Positions 34,137 to 42,074 are shown, numbered from the stretch's first letter. The stretch: DNA of 42,074 nt from Acidobacterium sp. (GCA_003131625.1 PKVY01000081.1:134172-176245); one strand, 5' to 3'. Translations and numbers: made by a program. Notes: a model not told the origin generated them from the letters alone.

Positions 34137-36116
34137 ATGACCCTGACGAAGTGCCTTCGTGGTTTCGCTGTGCTTACCTTCACCGTTTCAGGAATCGTGC
34201 TGACCGGCGCTGCTCAAACGGCACAATATCCCAACTATCCCAGCGAGACTCCGGCGCAGTACACGTCTCCGACCGACATCCTTCACTACGAGCGGCGGGA
34301 CGTCATGATCCCGATGCGCGATGGCGTGAAGCTGCACACGGTGATCATTCTCCCCAAATCGCTGGTCGAGGCTCATGGGGCGAAGCATGCCGGCATGTTG
34401 CTGACTCGGACTCCGTATGATGCCACCGGGCTGACCAGCCATGCTGCCAGCACTCATCTGGGGCCGATTCTCGAAGGGTACGACAATGCGACCGACGTGG
34501 TCGTCGAGGACGGCTACATCCGTGTGGTCCAGGACGTTCGGGGCAAGTATGGATCCGAAGGCGACTTCGTGATGAACCGGCCGGTCCACGGTCCGCAGAA
34601 CCCCACTCCGGTCGACGAAGCGACTGACACCTGGGACACCATCGACTGGCTGGTGAAGAACGTCCCCGAGAGTAACGGCAAGGTCGGCATTCTTGGCATC
34701 TCGTACAACGGATTCCTGCCGCTGATGGCGCTTTATCATCCTCATCCGGCGCTTAAGGTCGCGGTGCCGATGAATCCCATGGTCGACGGCTGGATGGGCG
34801 ATGACTGGTTTCATAACGGAGCTTTTCGTGAGCAGAACATGCCGTACGTTCTGGAGCAGGAAGCGACCCGGGGCAATATGGCGAAGTGGTTCACCAGCGA
34901 CTTCGACGACTTCGAGATGTACATGAAAGCTGGATCGGCGGGCGAGCTGGGCAAGGAGCGTGGCCTTGAACAGGTCGGCTACTGGAACAAGATTCTGGCT
35001 CACCCCAGCTACGACGCTTTCTGGAGCGATCAGGCCGTGGACAAGGTGCTGGCGCAGTACTACCAAACCGAGCCGATGATTCCGACCATGCTGGTCGCCA
35101 GCCTCTGGGACCAGGAAGACATTTACGGAGCGATTGCCGTTTACAAGGCCATCAAGCCTCTCGATAAGAGCGGCGATCTGCACCTGGTCATCGGCCCGTG
35201 GCATCATGGCCAGGAAATCGACGACGGATCGAGCCTGGGAGCGATCCATTTCAACAGCGACACCGGTCTTTTCTTCCGGCAACATATTCTGCGTCCCTTT
35301 CTGGCGAAGTATCTGATGGACGAGACTCCGGTCACCGAGGTTCCGGCGGTTTGGGCCTTCAAGACCGGCACCAATGAGTGGGAGAGGCTGGCTTCGTGGC
35401 CCTCCGGGTGTCCCAGCGGATGCTCTCCCCAACCGGCTCCGCTATATCTGACGGCCGGCCTCGGCCTCAGCTTCACCGAACCGTCGGGGTCCGGCGCCGA
35501 GTTCGATGCTTACGTTTCCGATCCGGCGAAGCCGGTGCCGTATCGGCGGCGTCCGGCGCAGCCCATCGGGTACGTTCTGCCGCTGACGTGGCCGGAGTGG
35601 CTGGTCGACGATCAGCGGGAGCAGTCGGGGCGGACCGACGTGCTGAGTTACACGTCAGAACTCCTGCAATCACCGGTTCAGATCAGCGGGCAGCCGGTGG
35701 CTCATCTGGTGGCTTCGACCAGCGGCACCGATTCGGACTGGGTGGTGAAGCTGATCGACGTTTATCCCGACGAAGTCGCCGACCAGCCTGACCTCGGCGG
35801 GTACGAGCTGATGATCTCGGCGGACATTTTCCGGGGACGGTATCGGGAAAGCCTGGCCGTTCCCCATCCGATCCCGTCGAACGAGCCTCTGGAATACAAA
35901 TTCAATTTGCCGACAGCGAATCATGTTTTTCTGCCGGGTCACCGGATTATGGTGCAGGTGCAGTCGAGCTGGTTCCCGTTGTACGACCGGAATCCGCAGA
36001 CGTTCGTCCCAAATATCTTCTGGGCGAAGCCCGGCGACTACCAGAAAGCCGAGCAAAAGGTGTGGCATGCACCTGGGCATGAAAGCTATGTCGAGTTGCC
36101 GGTAGTACATAAGTAA
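34137..36116 (+). CDS. Secreted CocE/NonD-type acyl hydrolase
   Basis: The 659-residue protein has a Sec signal (LRGFAVLTFTVSGIVLTGAAQTAQ) and the X-Pro dipeptidyl/CocE layout: IPMRDGVKLHTVIILPK, then ATDVVVEDGYIRVVQDVRGKYGSEG, nucleophile elbow GISYNG with Ser189, an Asp in LWDQEDIYG, and GPWHHGQ with the catalytic His, followed by a C-terminal jelly-roll (VAHLVASTSGTDSDWVVKLIDV). The order is that of alpha-amino-acid ester hydrolases or glutaryl-acylases. It probably hydrolyses peptide-like or beta-lactam-type esters/amides outside the cytoplasm. GGAGAGGA precedes the ATG. This is chromosomal, not part of the element. Confidence 0.88.
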   Translation: MTLTKCLRGFAVLTFTVSGIVLTGAAQTAQYPNYPSETPAQYTSPTDILHYERRDVMIPMRDGVKLHTVIILPKSLVEAHGAKHAGMLLTRTPYDATGLTSHAASTHLGPILEGYDNATDVVVEDGYIRVVQDVRGKYGSEGDFVMNRPVHGPQNPTPVDEATDTWDTIDWLVKNVPESNGKVGILGISYNGFLPLMALYHPHPALKVAVPMNPMVDGWMGDDWFHNGAFREQNMPYVLEQEATRGNMAKWFTSDFDDFEMYMKAGSAGELGKERGLEQVGYWNKILAHPSYDAFWSDQAVDKVLAQYYQTEPMIPTMLVASLWDQEDIYGAIAVYKAIKPLDKSGDLHLVIGPWHHGQEIDDGSSLGAIHFNSDTGLFFRQHILRPFLAKYLMDETPVTEVPAVWAFKTGTNEWERLASWPSGCPSGCSPQPAPLYLTAGLGLSFTEPSGSGAEFDAYVSDPAKPVPYRRRPAQPIGYVLPLTWPEWLVDDQREQSGRTDVLSYTSELLQSPVQISGQPVAHLVASTSGTDSDWVVKLIDVYPDEVADQPDLGGYELMISADIFRGRYRESLAVPHPIPSNEPLEYKFNLPTANHVFLPGHRIMVQVQSSWFPLYDRNPQTFVPNIFWAKPGDYQKAEQKVWHAPGHESYVELPVVHK

Positions 36117-36645
36117 TGTCGTGCAGGGGGGTACCCCCCTGGGGGCCAAGTCGCATCTCATTGCAAAATAAGGGTTCGGCGGCTGTTGACGACCTCGACA
36201 ACATGGACGGGTTCCAGCAATTTGAAAACAAGGCGCTTGTGCCCTCCTATTTGAAAGTAAGGACGTTGTGAGAGCGAGAAGCGAGTAAACGGCAAGCGAG
36301 AGGCGAGCGAGCTGCGAGCTAAGAAGCGGTTAGCTGTCAGTTAAAGACGCACCCTGGCAAAGAGCCATGAGCAGATATCCGCGATCGGATCGCAGAGCAG
36401 AAAAGGAAAAGCCCCATCGGGAAGGTGGGGCTTTTTCTATCTTTACTCTATAAGTTCAGAATATCACATGGAGAGAATAAACCGGCCAAATATCTTTGAG
36501 GACATTGTGGTGTAAGTCGTGCTAAGTCAGCGGTCATTACTTTGGATTTTGGGTGTCCCTCTTGACAAATTTTCCACATTTGGCAAACCTGCGGGGTTCG
36601 GTGGTGAAAAGGCGGGAGGTGGGGGTCGGCCGCGGCGGCGTTTCT
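36117..36645. other. 529-bp intergenic region with palindrome
   Basis: AGGGGGGTACCCCCCT (36125-36140) is a perfect 16-bp palindrome followed by CTCATTGCAAAATAAGG, a combination I associate with repeated intergenic blocks in Acidobacteriaceae genomes. Farther on is a GCGAG-rich low-complexity stretch (36271-36320), the terminator at 36407 and an A/T-rich part. A TTGACA occurs at about 36563 without a good -10 box or gene behind it. No gene seen. Confidence 0.55.
36407..36436 (+). terminator. Rho-independent terminator
   Basis: AAAAGCCCCA (36407-36416) pairs with TGGGGCTTTT (36426-36435), loop TCGGGAAGG, and a T-run follows. It is 290 bp after the hydrolase stop and works in both directions in principle. 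Confidence 0.82.
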
Positions 36646-37389
36646 TCAGGCCCAAACCAGCCCGATCACATCCTCGATGAAGCTCGACGCTTTCTTTATC
36701 CCGGGACTGTATTTCGTGGGGTGTCCACAGCGGTTACGCAGGTCGAGGGCTTCCCCGAGAGTCGTTTTCTCGCCCTTATCAAGGACACCCAGTTCTTGGA
36801 GGGCTAGCAACGTGGTTGCGTCGCGGATATAGGCGAAGTCTTCAAGCTTGTTCACCGGTCGGGCTTTGGGATCGTGTTTGGTTATGGCTCCGTTGAGGGC
36901 CGCGTGATGCTTGGTGAGGGCCTCCTCTTGGAGGGTCCGGACGGCACCTGTCCATAGGAAGACAATCGCAGCGCGGAGTGCGCCTACGCTCAAGCATTTG
37001 ATTGACTCTAGGATGTAGTCGCGGACAACCTGGTCGCCGACTTTTGCTGCTAGGGCCTCTAGGGTGGCCACATCATGCTCAATTTCAGGCGTCGAGGCGG
37101 GCAGGCCTAACTTTGCTCTGATGTGCTTTTCTCCAGAGCTGGTCAGCCGCCAGAGTCGACGCTTGCCGGATACTCCGGGGCTGTCCACTAGCGCCCCACT
37201 TTTGGTCAATACGTCTGCGACATTGATCTTCGAGGCCCTCGGCACCCTGGCCCTAACCAGCGCGTCGCGTATCTCCTCAACAGTGAGAGCGGCCTTGTCC
37301 TGGTAATGCTGTTGGTAGTAGAGCACCGCGAGGCACGACTCTCGTTGAGAGCCTCCTGCCAGCGGTGCGAGGAATTCGCCGAGCGTCAT
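36646..37389 (-). CDS. Winged-helix plus HEPN-like protein
   Basis: The protein has 247 residues. Residues about 15-105 form a winged-helix-like domain (LTVEEIRDALVRARVPRASKINVADVL, RRLWRLTSSGEKHIRAKLG). Residues about 110-247 are all-helical and end with LDLRNRCGHPTKYSPGIKKASS, an RNxxxH-type motif of HEPN (RiboL-PSP-like) proteins, which are often RNases in toxin and defence systems. It is coupled by ATGA to the gene upstream and is the third gene of an operon with its own promoter at 38352. A toxin-like or abortive-infection effector is a fair inference. Confidence 0.72.
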   Translation of the reverse strand: MTLGEFLAPLAGGSQRESCLAVLYYQQHYQDKAALTVEEIRDALVRARVPRASKINVADVLTKSGALVDSPGVSGKRRLWRLTSSGEKHIRAKLGLPASTPEIEHDVATLEALAAKVGDQVVRDYILESIKCLSVGALRAAIVFLWTGAVRTLQEEALTKHHAALNGAITKHDPKARPVNKLEDFAYIRDATTLLALQELGVLDKGEKTTLGEALDLRNRCGHPTKYSPGIKKASSFIEDVIGLVWA

Positions 37390-37901
37390 GATTCACTGCC
37401 TTCAGCGGGCCGCTTCCGCGTCCCCTTCGTCACCTGATAAGCCTTCTTGAAGTAGATCTCGCCAGGCACGGTAGGCTTGAACTCGCTTCTGCCGGAGTGT
37501 TGGAAAAGCATCTTGCCGTCACGTTGGGCCTGTTTCAACGTCATATCGAGGCTAGCCGGGATGGTGAGACCCACAGAGTCAGCAATCTGCCGCATTTCAT
37601 CGAGCTTGAATGGCTGTGCCCCGTATTGGCTGTACAGCCAAGCCGCAATAAGAATGGCATTATCCGAGGGTTTACCGTCCGGATAATTGCCGAAAAGCTC
37701 CTTCATCTGCTCTTCAGAGCCTTCCCTCTCGTCCGGAGGTGCGTCCGGCTGGTGCTTGCCATCGACCTTATGAGCCTGCCCCGTGATGTAGCCCGTAAGG
37801 AGTGAGAAGGCCCCCTCGCGAATCGCGGGATCGAGCTTTTCGATGACTTCGTTAACCTCTTTCAGCCGTTTAACGCGTTCGTGAAATGTGCTGCTCTCCA
37901 T
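37386..37901 (-). CDS. Winged-helix partner protein, unknown
   Basis: The product has 171 residues: a helical N-part (RVKRLKEVNEVIEKLDPAIREGAFSLLTGYI), a charged linker (QPDAPPDEREGSEEQ) and a C-terminal domain (NAILIAAWLYSQYGAQPFKLDEMRQIADSVGLTI...LKQAQRDGKMLFQHSGRSEFK) that reads as a winged helix. It lies in the middle of a three-gene operon (25 bp after gene 1, ATGA overlap with gene 3). No family known to me. Confidence 0.65.
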   Translation of the reverse strand: MESSTFHERVKRLKEVNEVIEKLDPAIREGAFSLLTGYITGQAHKVDGKHQPDAPPDEREGSEEQMKELFGNYPDGKPSDNAILIAAWLYSQYGAQPFKLDEMRQIADSVGLTIPASLDMTLKQAQRDGKMLFQHSGRSEFKPTVPGEIYFKKAYQVTKGTRKRPAEGSES

Positions 37902-37926
37902 AGCATCTCCTTCGCCCGATGGGGCC

Positions 37927-38328
37927 TCACCGTTTGCCCGTGCTCGGGGTCGACAGGCCTTTCAAAAACGGCTCTATCTTGTGCGGCAGTGCACGGTAGA
38001 TTCCTGATCGAGGCGACAGGGCGAATTTGTCTTCAATCGCGTCCTTTCCGCGGGCCCGTACCTGGTTGGGCGGCAGCCCGGTGAACTTAGCGATCTCAGC
38101 CACAGTAAGGTCACGGGAGATCGCGGAGTCCATCTCAGCGCCGATCGCCCTCGCGGCGAGCGTCAGCTTGACCTGATCCTTCCCGGAGAGTGCCGGGTTT
38201 CTGATCTCGACGCCCCCATCCTTGTCAATCCGGCAGTGGGCCAACGCCATGGTCACAACTGGTTCGAGCCGGGATTTCAGGAGATCTTCATCGACGATGA
38301 ACTGTTTCTTAAGTTCCTCGATGCCCAT
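37927..38328 (-). CDS. HTH protein, first gene of HEPN operon
   Basis: The start is ATG 38328 (MGIEELKKQFIVDEDLLKSR) because AAGGAGG lies about 11 bp upstream and the longer GTG at 38361 would overlap the promoter -10 box. The product (133 residues) has a helical N-part and a C-terminal HTH-like segment (DLTVAEIAKFTGLPPNQVRARGKDAIEDKF). It may be the DNA-binding regulator of the operon: its promoter spacer contains an inverted repeat. Confidence 0.7.
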   Translation of the reverse strand: MGIEELKKQFIVDEDLLKSRLEPVVTMALAHCRIDKDGGVEIRNPALSGKDQVKLTLAARAIGAEMDSAISRDLTVAEIAKFTGLPPNQVRARGKDAIEDKFALSPRSGIYRALPHKIEPFLKGLSTPSTGKR

Positions 38329-38351
38329 CGGGTTCTGGTCCTCCTTGCAAA

Positions 38352-38380
38352 ATCTTGCCACATCGGCCGGTCGATGTCAA
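38352..38380 (-). promoter_or_regulatory. Sigma-70 promoter of HEPN operon
   Basis: On the minus strand TTGACA (38380-38375), a 17-bp spacer and CAAGAT (38357-38352) precede the three-gene operon. The spacer holds an imperfect inverted repeat (CATCG-ACCGGC-CGATG), a possible operator for the HTH product. Confidence 0.82.
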
Positions 38381-38439
38381 GAAATAGTTCTAAAGCCAAT
38401 TAAATGCCACGGTACACACCAGCCCAAGGATCGGCTTCT

Positions 38440-38678
38440 CGTCTCTCCGGGGGTTCCGCCGGGATGCCCCCGGGCGCTGGAAGTGTCTGTCAGTTCTGCT
38501 GCTCGCACGCAGCGTCTGCGTACAGGGGTTCGTTTTCAAGTAGTGCCCATGACCCATGTTTATGCGGGTGTTCTGAGGGTGGGGCCGACGGTCAGGCAAC
38601 GCACCGGACGATTCCGTTTATGTGTTCGCACGAGACAAGCGCATTTCGCTGGCGCTGCCGTGCTGAATCTTGGACGAA
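38440..38678. repeat. 239-bp direct repeat, copy 1
   Basis: This block recurs at 38829-39067, offset by exactly 389 bp with no indels and about nine substitutions (about 96% identity). It starts CGTCTCTCCGGGGGTTCCGC and contains a hairpin CCGGGGG/CCCCCGG near its left end. Both copies stay open in one frame, but substitutions are as often non-silent as silent, so it is not taken as coding. It may be a small mobile repeat or a duplicated non-coding element. Confidence 0.85.
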
Positions 38679-38828
38679 CGTGGCCCCGTCAGCGCATGTA
38701 TGTGTCGCACATTTATATGTGCTAATATTGATATGCGTACTATCAGTCGTATCTAGAAGTGCTTACGGGCCAATATGGTAGCGACACAACTTATAATAAT
38801 GTATGAACAGCATGAAACTGGAACCTCC

Positions 38829-39067
38829 CGTCTCTCCGGGGGTTCCGCCGGGATGCCCCCGGGCGCTGGAAGTGTCTGTCAGTTCTGCTGCTCGCATGCA
38901 GCGTCTACGTACAGGGGTTCGTTTTCAAGTAGTGCTTATGACCCATGTTTATGCGGTTTTTCTGAGGGTGGGGCCGACGGTCAGGCAACGCACCGGACGA
39001 TTCCGTTTATGTGTTCGCACGAGACAAGCGCATTCCGCTGGCGCTGCCGTGCTGAAGTTTGGACGAA
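38829..39067. repeat. 239-bp direct repeat, copy 2
   Basis: Second copy of the repeat at 38440-38678. The 150 bp between copies are A/T-rich with a hairpin GCACA-TTTATA-TGTGC near 38709. Both copies point the same way and lie between the HEPN operon and the toxin-antitoxin pair. Confidence 0.85.
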
Positions 39068-39271
39068 GACGGTCGCGGTGACGCCCTGCGCGCGCATACA
39101 GGCAAGGTGGGAAATGTGAACCCCAAATCTGGCAAGCTGCGCTCTTGGCGGGCGACGGATAGACGGATGTGGCGGAAGGCGATTCGGGGGTTGACGGCCC
39201 GGCAGCGAGTCGTAATTCAATTCTGAATACTTACAGTGGTGCTGTAGCGCAAAGCCTCCTGGTCGGTCATG

Positions 39272-39324
39272 TTGAATCCAGAGGGGGGCGATGCTATTGT
39301 TTGGGTGTGATTTAAATATCACAC
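39272..39324 (+). promoter_or_regulatory. Promoter and operator of toxin-antitoxin pair
   Basis: TTGAAT (39272-39277) and TATTGT (39295-39300) are 17 bp apart. Directly downstream GTGTGAT (39305-39311) and ATCACAC (39318-39324) form a perfect inverted repeat around TTAAAT, covering the likely transcription start, as expected for autorepression by the antitoxin complex. Confidence 0.78.
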
Positions 39325-39349
39325 GCCAAAAGGCGCGCCGTGCGCTCAA

Positions 39350-39676
39350 GTGGAAGCTGTTCCAAGGGAGATTTTCTTTTTTGAGACCAGGGACGGCAGG
39401 GTTCCGTTCCGTGAGTGGATGAACCTGGTCAAAGGCCAGCCTGTTTATGAAAAGGTTGTGGCCCGGCTGGAGCGCATCGAGGAAGGGAACTTCGGAGAGC
39501 ATCGATCGGTTGGAGAGGGAGTAAGCGAGTTGGTGATCAATTTCGGGCCGGGCTACCGCGTCTATTACGGCCTGGACGGGGCAGACATCGTCATCCTGCT
39601 GGTTGGCGGCAGCAAGGCCACGCAGCAGAAGGACATCGACGCGGCCAAGCAGTACTGGAGACAATACAATGCCTAA
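39350..39676 (+). CDS. RelE/ParE-superfamily toxin (HigB/COG3657 type)
   Basis: The protein has 108 residues from GTG. FFETRDGRVPFREWMNLVKG, VARLERIEEGNFGEHRSVGEGVSEL and INFGPGYRVYYG are typical of the addiction-module killer family COG3657. It would act as a ribosome-dependent mRNA interferase or a related toxin. The antitoxin gene overlaps its end by 8 bp. Toxin-first order matches HigBA-like modules. Confidence 0.86.
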   Translation: MEAVPREIFFFETRDGRVPFREWMNLVKGQPVYEKVVARLERIEEGNFGEHRSVGEGVSELVINFGPGYRVYYGLDGADIVILLVGGSKATQQKDIDAAKQYWRQYNA

Positions 39677-39959
39677 GACGCGAATCTCGTATCGAGACTG
39701 GTTATTGGAGGAGTTATCCGACCCGAAGATCGCTGAGAGATATCTGAATGCGTGCCTTGAAGAGGGCCCGGACCTTTTTCTGAAGGGGCTGAGGAAGGTC
39801 GCGCAGGCCCGGCAGATGGCGAAGGTAGCGAAGGAGGCCGGGGTGCAGCGGGAGACGCTCTACCGCTCGCTGTCTGAGAATGGAAACCCGACGCTGGAGA
39901 CGCTTTCATCCGTCCTTCACGCCTTAGGGATGGAACTGAGGGTGGCCGCCAGGCAATAA
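39669..39959 (+). CDS. HTH antitoxin of COG3657-type pair
   Basis: From ATG 39669 the product has 96 residues: an N-terminal linker (SYRDWLLEELSDPKIAERYLNACLEEG), then LKGLRKVAQARQMAKVAKEAGVQRETLYRSLSENGNPTLETLSSVL, a Xre/COG3636 helix-turn-helix. It should neutralise the toxin and repress the shared promoter at the palindrome 39305-39324. Confidence 0.86.
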   Translation: MPKTRISYRDWLLEELSDPKIAERYLNACLEEGPDLFLKGLRKVAQARQMAKVAKEAGVQRETLYRSLSENGNPTLETLSSVLHALGMELRVAARQ

Positions 39960-39981
39960 GCTGCGCTCTCCGTGCATCGCC

Positions 39982-40368
39982 TCAGAATGCCAGCAGCGCA
40001 ACGCCGACGCAGACGAAGAGGGCCGCGGTCCAGCGGCGGCGATCGACGTTTTCGTGCAGGAAGAATTTTGCGGCGAGGGCGTTGGTGACGAAGGTGAGGG
40101 AAGTGGCCGCGGGGCCGATGAGGCTCAGATCCCGATGGCTGAAGGCGAAGAGCAGGGAGAAGAAGCTCAGTGCGAGGCAGATGACGCCCAGGCCGAATCT
40201 CCCGTTGGTGACCACTGCTCCGGCTGCGCCGAGGATTCCGCTGCGCTGGCGGATCACGTCGAGATCGCCGACCTGGCGCATGGCGGAGGCGGTGAGAATA
40301 TCGCCAGCGGTGGCGGAGATGACGATAGCCGCGATCATGGCGGAGGTGGCGAGGAGGGCGGAGGTCAT
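39982..40368 (-). CDS. Small EamA/DMT-type membrane protein
   Basis: The product has 128 residues with four hydrophobic helices (LLATSAMIAAIVISATAGDIL, FGLGVICLALSFFSLLFAF, SLIGPAATSLTFVTNALAAKF, RWTAALFVCVGVALLAF) and the motif FFLHENVDRRRW, like half of a DMT/EamA transporter. It is read with the second EamA protein and the hopanoid radical SAM gene (same strand), with which it probably forms a cluster. Full transporters would need pairing of two halves. Confidence 0.78.
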   Translation of the reverse strand: MTSALLATSAMIAAIVISATAGDILTASAMRQVGDLDVIRQRSGILGAAGAVVTNGRFGLGVICLALSFFSLLFAFSHRDLSLIGPAATSLTFVTNALAAKFFLHENVDRRRWTAALFVCVGVALLAF

Positions 40369-40390
40369 CGGCGAACCTCTCCGGGCCTTA

Positions 40391-40458
40391 CGACGCAGGG
40401 GCTAAAGCCCACCTCTTTTTGGGACGCTTTCGGCACGACTGAAGTCGTGCCCTGATAC
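40391..40458. repeat. REP-like paired-hairpin repeat
   Basis: GGGCT-AA-AGCCC (40399-40410) and GGCACGACT-GA-AGTCGTGCC (40432-40451), followed by CTGATACAAAA, form a paired-hairpin element of the type repeated in Acidobacteriaceae intergenic DNA. It lies in the 262-bp gap between the two EamA genes; nothing else is seen there. Confidence 0.68.
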
Positions 40459-40630
40459 AAAAGCGGCTGAGGCGGTTGTGCAGGCGAGTGAAGGAATCGA
40501 AGGGATGGATTGGTGGTTTCCCACATCTGCCAACAGCAGGCAGAGCCGTTCGACGCGCAGCTCGCCAGGCTCGCAGCTTGCTCAGGCCAGGTTATGGGGC
40601 ACCCGGCCGTGGTAGCGAGGATGGCGGAGG

Positions 40631-41107
40631 TCATCGATGGGCCTCCTCGGCCATTGGCTCGGTGTTCGTCTCGGAAGGCGAGTGTGCGGCGGGGGTGGCG
40701 TGGTGGTGGCTGTGGTCGGTGTAGGACGGCCCGCGCGTCACAAATCCAACGCCCGCGGTGATGAAGACGACGCCCAGCCAGCGGAGCGGCGACACGTGCT
40801 CGTGCAGCCAGAATTTCGCCAGCAGCGTCATGATGACGTAGCCGAGCGAGCTGGCGGGGAGGACGTAAGTGAGATCGGCCCAGGAAAGCGCGGTGAGGTA
40901 GGACGCGAAGAATCCGATGAGGAGGACGATGCCCGAGGCGACCCAGGGGGAGAAGATGGCGTGAATGAGGGCGCCGGGGTGGGCGAGCGAGACGGGGCCG
41001 AGGGACTTCATGCCGCGCGCGAGGAAGGTGTCTCCGCAGGATGCTGTGATGGTGATGACACCCAACACCAGATAGCGGCGGAATGTCATGGAGTGGCGGC
41101 TGTTCAT
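40631..41107 (-). CDS. EamA/DMT-type membrane protein
   Basis: The protein has 158 residues: four membrane helices (YLVLGVITITASCGDTFLARG, PWVASGIVLLIGFFASYLTAL, LTYVLPASSLGYVIMTLLAKF, RWLGVVFITAGVGFV), the motif FWLHEHVSPLRW, and a His/Ser/Glu-rich C-tail (SHHHATPAAHSPSETNTE) that may bind metal. It is a paralogue of the preceding gene (LHENVDRRRW in that one). The pair may form a heterodimeric exporter near the hopanoid pathway. Confidence 0.78.
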   Translation of the reverse strand: MNSRHSMTFRRYLVLGVITITASCGDTFLARGMKSLGPVSLAHPGALIHAIFSPWVASGIVLLIGFFASYLTALSWADLTYVLPASSLGYVIMTLLAKFWLHEHVSPLRWLGVVFITAGVGFVTRGPSYTDHSHHHATPAAHSPSETNTEPMAEEAHR

Positions 41108-41240
41108 GACGAAGAGCTGAGTTCAAGCCTGCAGCCCGCGGCCGGCAGCCTGCAGGCGAAACCCAACGAAGACGGAAACTGGTAGCGGGTCGTGTTCCCG
41201 CCGCTGCCCGCTGCGCGCTGCAAGCCGCGGGCTGCCGTGG

Positions 41241-42074
41241 TCACGCCTGGGCGCGGGCTTCTGCGCCGGCCTTCTGCGTCCGCGCGTCGCGCACCATCTT
41301 GCCGCGCTGTGCCCGCAACTTCAGGAACGCCCTCGATTCGTGATAGAGCCGCTTCAGGTCGCCATTGGCGATGGCTTTGCTGACCACGCGCCACGCGGCC
41401 CTGGGGCGGAAGAAGTACTCGTCGTAGAAGCGATGCACCATTTCGAGCACGTAATCGGCGGGCAGGCCAGGATACTCGATGTGTGCGAGCTGGTGTCCGC
41501 CTTCGTCGGTCATCTTGTTCTCGTTGGTGATGAAGCCGTTGACACGCGCGTACTCGTACAGCTCGGTGCCGGGGAAGGCATGCGCAATCGAGACCTGGAT
41601 GGTCTCCACGTCCAGCTGCTTGGCAAACTCGATGGTGTTGCGGATCGACTCCTTCGTCTCGCCGGGCAGGCCGAGGATGAAGTCGCCGTGAATGGTCAGG
41701 CCGAGCTTGTGGCAGTCGCGGGCAAAGTCGCGCGCTCGCTCGACGGTCGCGCCCTTCTTGATGTTCTTGAGGATTTGCGGATCGCCGGACTCGAAACCGA
41801 CGATCAGCAGGCGGCAGCCGGCTTCGCGCATCGCCTTGAGGGTGTCGTAGTCAGTGGTGACGCGCGAGGTGGACGACCAGGTGAGCTTCAGCGGCTTGAG
41901 CTTCGCGCAGAGCTCGATGGTGCGCGCTTTCTGGATGTTGAAGGTGTCGTCGTCGAAGAAGAATTCCTTCACGGCAGGCCACTTTTCCTTTACGTGCGCC
42001 ATTTCGGCGGCCACGTCGTCGGTGGAGCGCTTGCGCCACGCATGCCCGCTCAGCGTCTGCGGCCACAGGCAGAA
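41241..42074 (-). CDS. hpnJ: Radical SAM protein, probably HpnJ (N-end missing)
   Basis: The frame is open to the right edge; the first visible residues FCLWPQTLSGH contain the last Cys of a radical SAM CxxxCxxC cluster motif, so the N-terminal part lies outside. Visible pieces include VKEFFFDDDTFNIQKA, GFESGDPQILKNIKKGA, IHGDFILGLPGETKES and FYDEYFFRPRAAW. This matches the hopanoid-associated B12-binding radical SAM enzyme HpnJ, which acts in side-chain modification of bacteriohopanepolyols. Family naming is by memory of motifs, so moderate; the neighbouring EamA genes agree with the hopanoid context. Confidence 0.68.
   Translation of the reverse strand, partial: FCLWPQTLSGHAWRKRSTDDVAAEMAHVKEKWPAVKEFFFDDDTFNIQKARTIELCAKLKPLKLTWSSTSRVTTDYDTLKAMREAGCRLLIVGFESGDPQILKNIKKGATVERARDFARDCHKLGLTIHGDFILGLPGETKESIRNTIEFAKQLDVETIQVSIAHAFPGTELYEYARVNGFITNENKMTDEGGHQLAHIEYPGLPADYVLEMVHRFYDEYFFRPRAAWRVVSKAIANGDLKRLYHESRAFLKLRAQRGKMVRDARTQKAGAEARAQA

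Noticed and set aside
34188-35432. 414-residue minus-strand ORF
   Set aside because: Antisense to the CocE-type hydrolase, which has signal peptide and catalytic motifs; no motif in the minus-strand frame.
36553-36807. 84-residue plus-strand ORF
   Set aside because: Overlaps the 3-prime end of the HEPN gene and lacks a ribosome site or recognisable motif.
38404-39119. Two similar plus-strand ORFs in the direct repeats
   Set aside because: Substitutions between copies are not biased to silent sites, no ribosome site is seen and the composition is not protein-like.
1-42074. CRISPR array, rRNA or complete tRNA
   Set aside because: No regularly spaced short repeats, rRNA-like segments or complete cloverleaf sequences were seen on either strand by eye.

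Overview
The window joins two kinds of DNA. Positions 1 to about 33.9 kb look like part of a phage or phage-like integrated element. Positions about 33.9 kb to the right edge look like the chromosome of an acidobacterium, probably in the Terriglobia/Acidobacteriaceae. The host call rests on the right arm: an intergenic GGGGGG-TACC-palindrome block near 36.13 kb and a paired-hairpin repeat near 40.4 kb, both of a style I associate with that group, plus a hopanoid-type radical SAM gene beside two small DMT/EamA membrane genes. No tRNA, rRNA, CRISPR array, integrase or recognisable tail-tube/tape-measure gene is present, so the element must continue past the left edge.

Element layout, mostly transcribed right to left. 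(1) 26.7-32.6 kb: two VirD4/TraG-like P-loop ATPases around a replication-relaxation family protein, a CCHC zinc-knuckle protein, a half-acidic mini-protein and two membrane-anchored proteins. This resembles a conjugative mobilisation module. The 440-bp gap beside it is filled with nested inverted repeats and hairpins. (2) 19.2-26.6 kb: early/replication genes: VRR-type nuclease, SSB-like protein, SWIM-finger protein, coiled-coil protein and a CHC2 primase-type zinc protein, with many tiny Cys-rich proteins. (3) 13.4-16.3 kb: small and large terminase; the large subunit carries an intein. (4) 0.06-12.5 kb: virion genes: a portal/Mu-F fusion, baseplate- or tail-like proteins, a run of exported Ser/Thr-rich beta-repeat proteins, a fused prohead protease/scaffold and an HK97-type major capsid protein. 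About ten plus-strand genes interrupt this plan and look like morons or cargo.

The most notable feature is in the terminase. A 325-residue intein with intact terminal splicing motifs interrupts the nuclease motif, and an HNH homing endonuclease of 230 codons lies inside the intein DNA but in a different reading frame. Other points of interest are the combination of phage packaging genes with conjugation-type ATPases, a large excess of small zinc-finger proteins, and A/C-rich leaders without a Shine-Dalgarno sequence in front of many minus-strand genes.

Right arm: a possible attachment site (3-prime end of a tRNA-like sequence, tandemly repeated) near 33.95 kb, a CocE/NonD-type secreted hydrolase, then an island with a three-gene HEPN/winged-helix operon under a clear sigma-70 promoter, a pair of 239-bp direct repeats, and a RelE-like toxin/HTH antitoxin pair with promoter and palindromic operator. 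After this come the EamA genes and the truncated hopanoid radical SAM gene.
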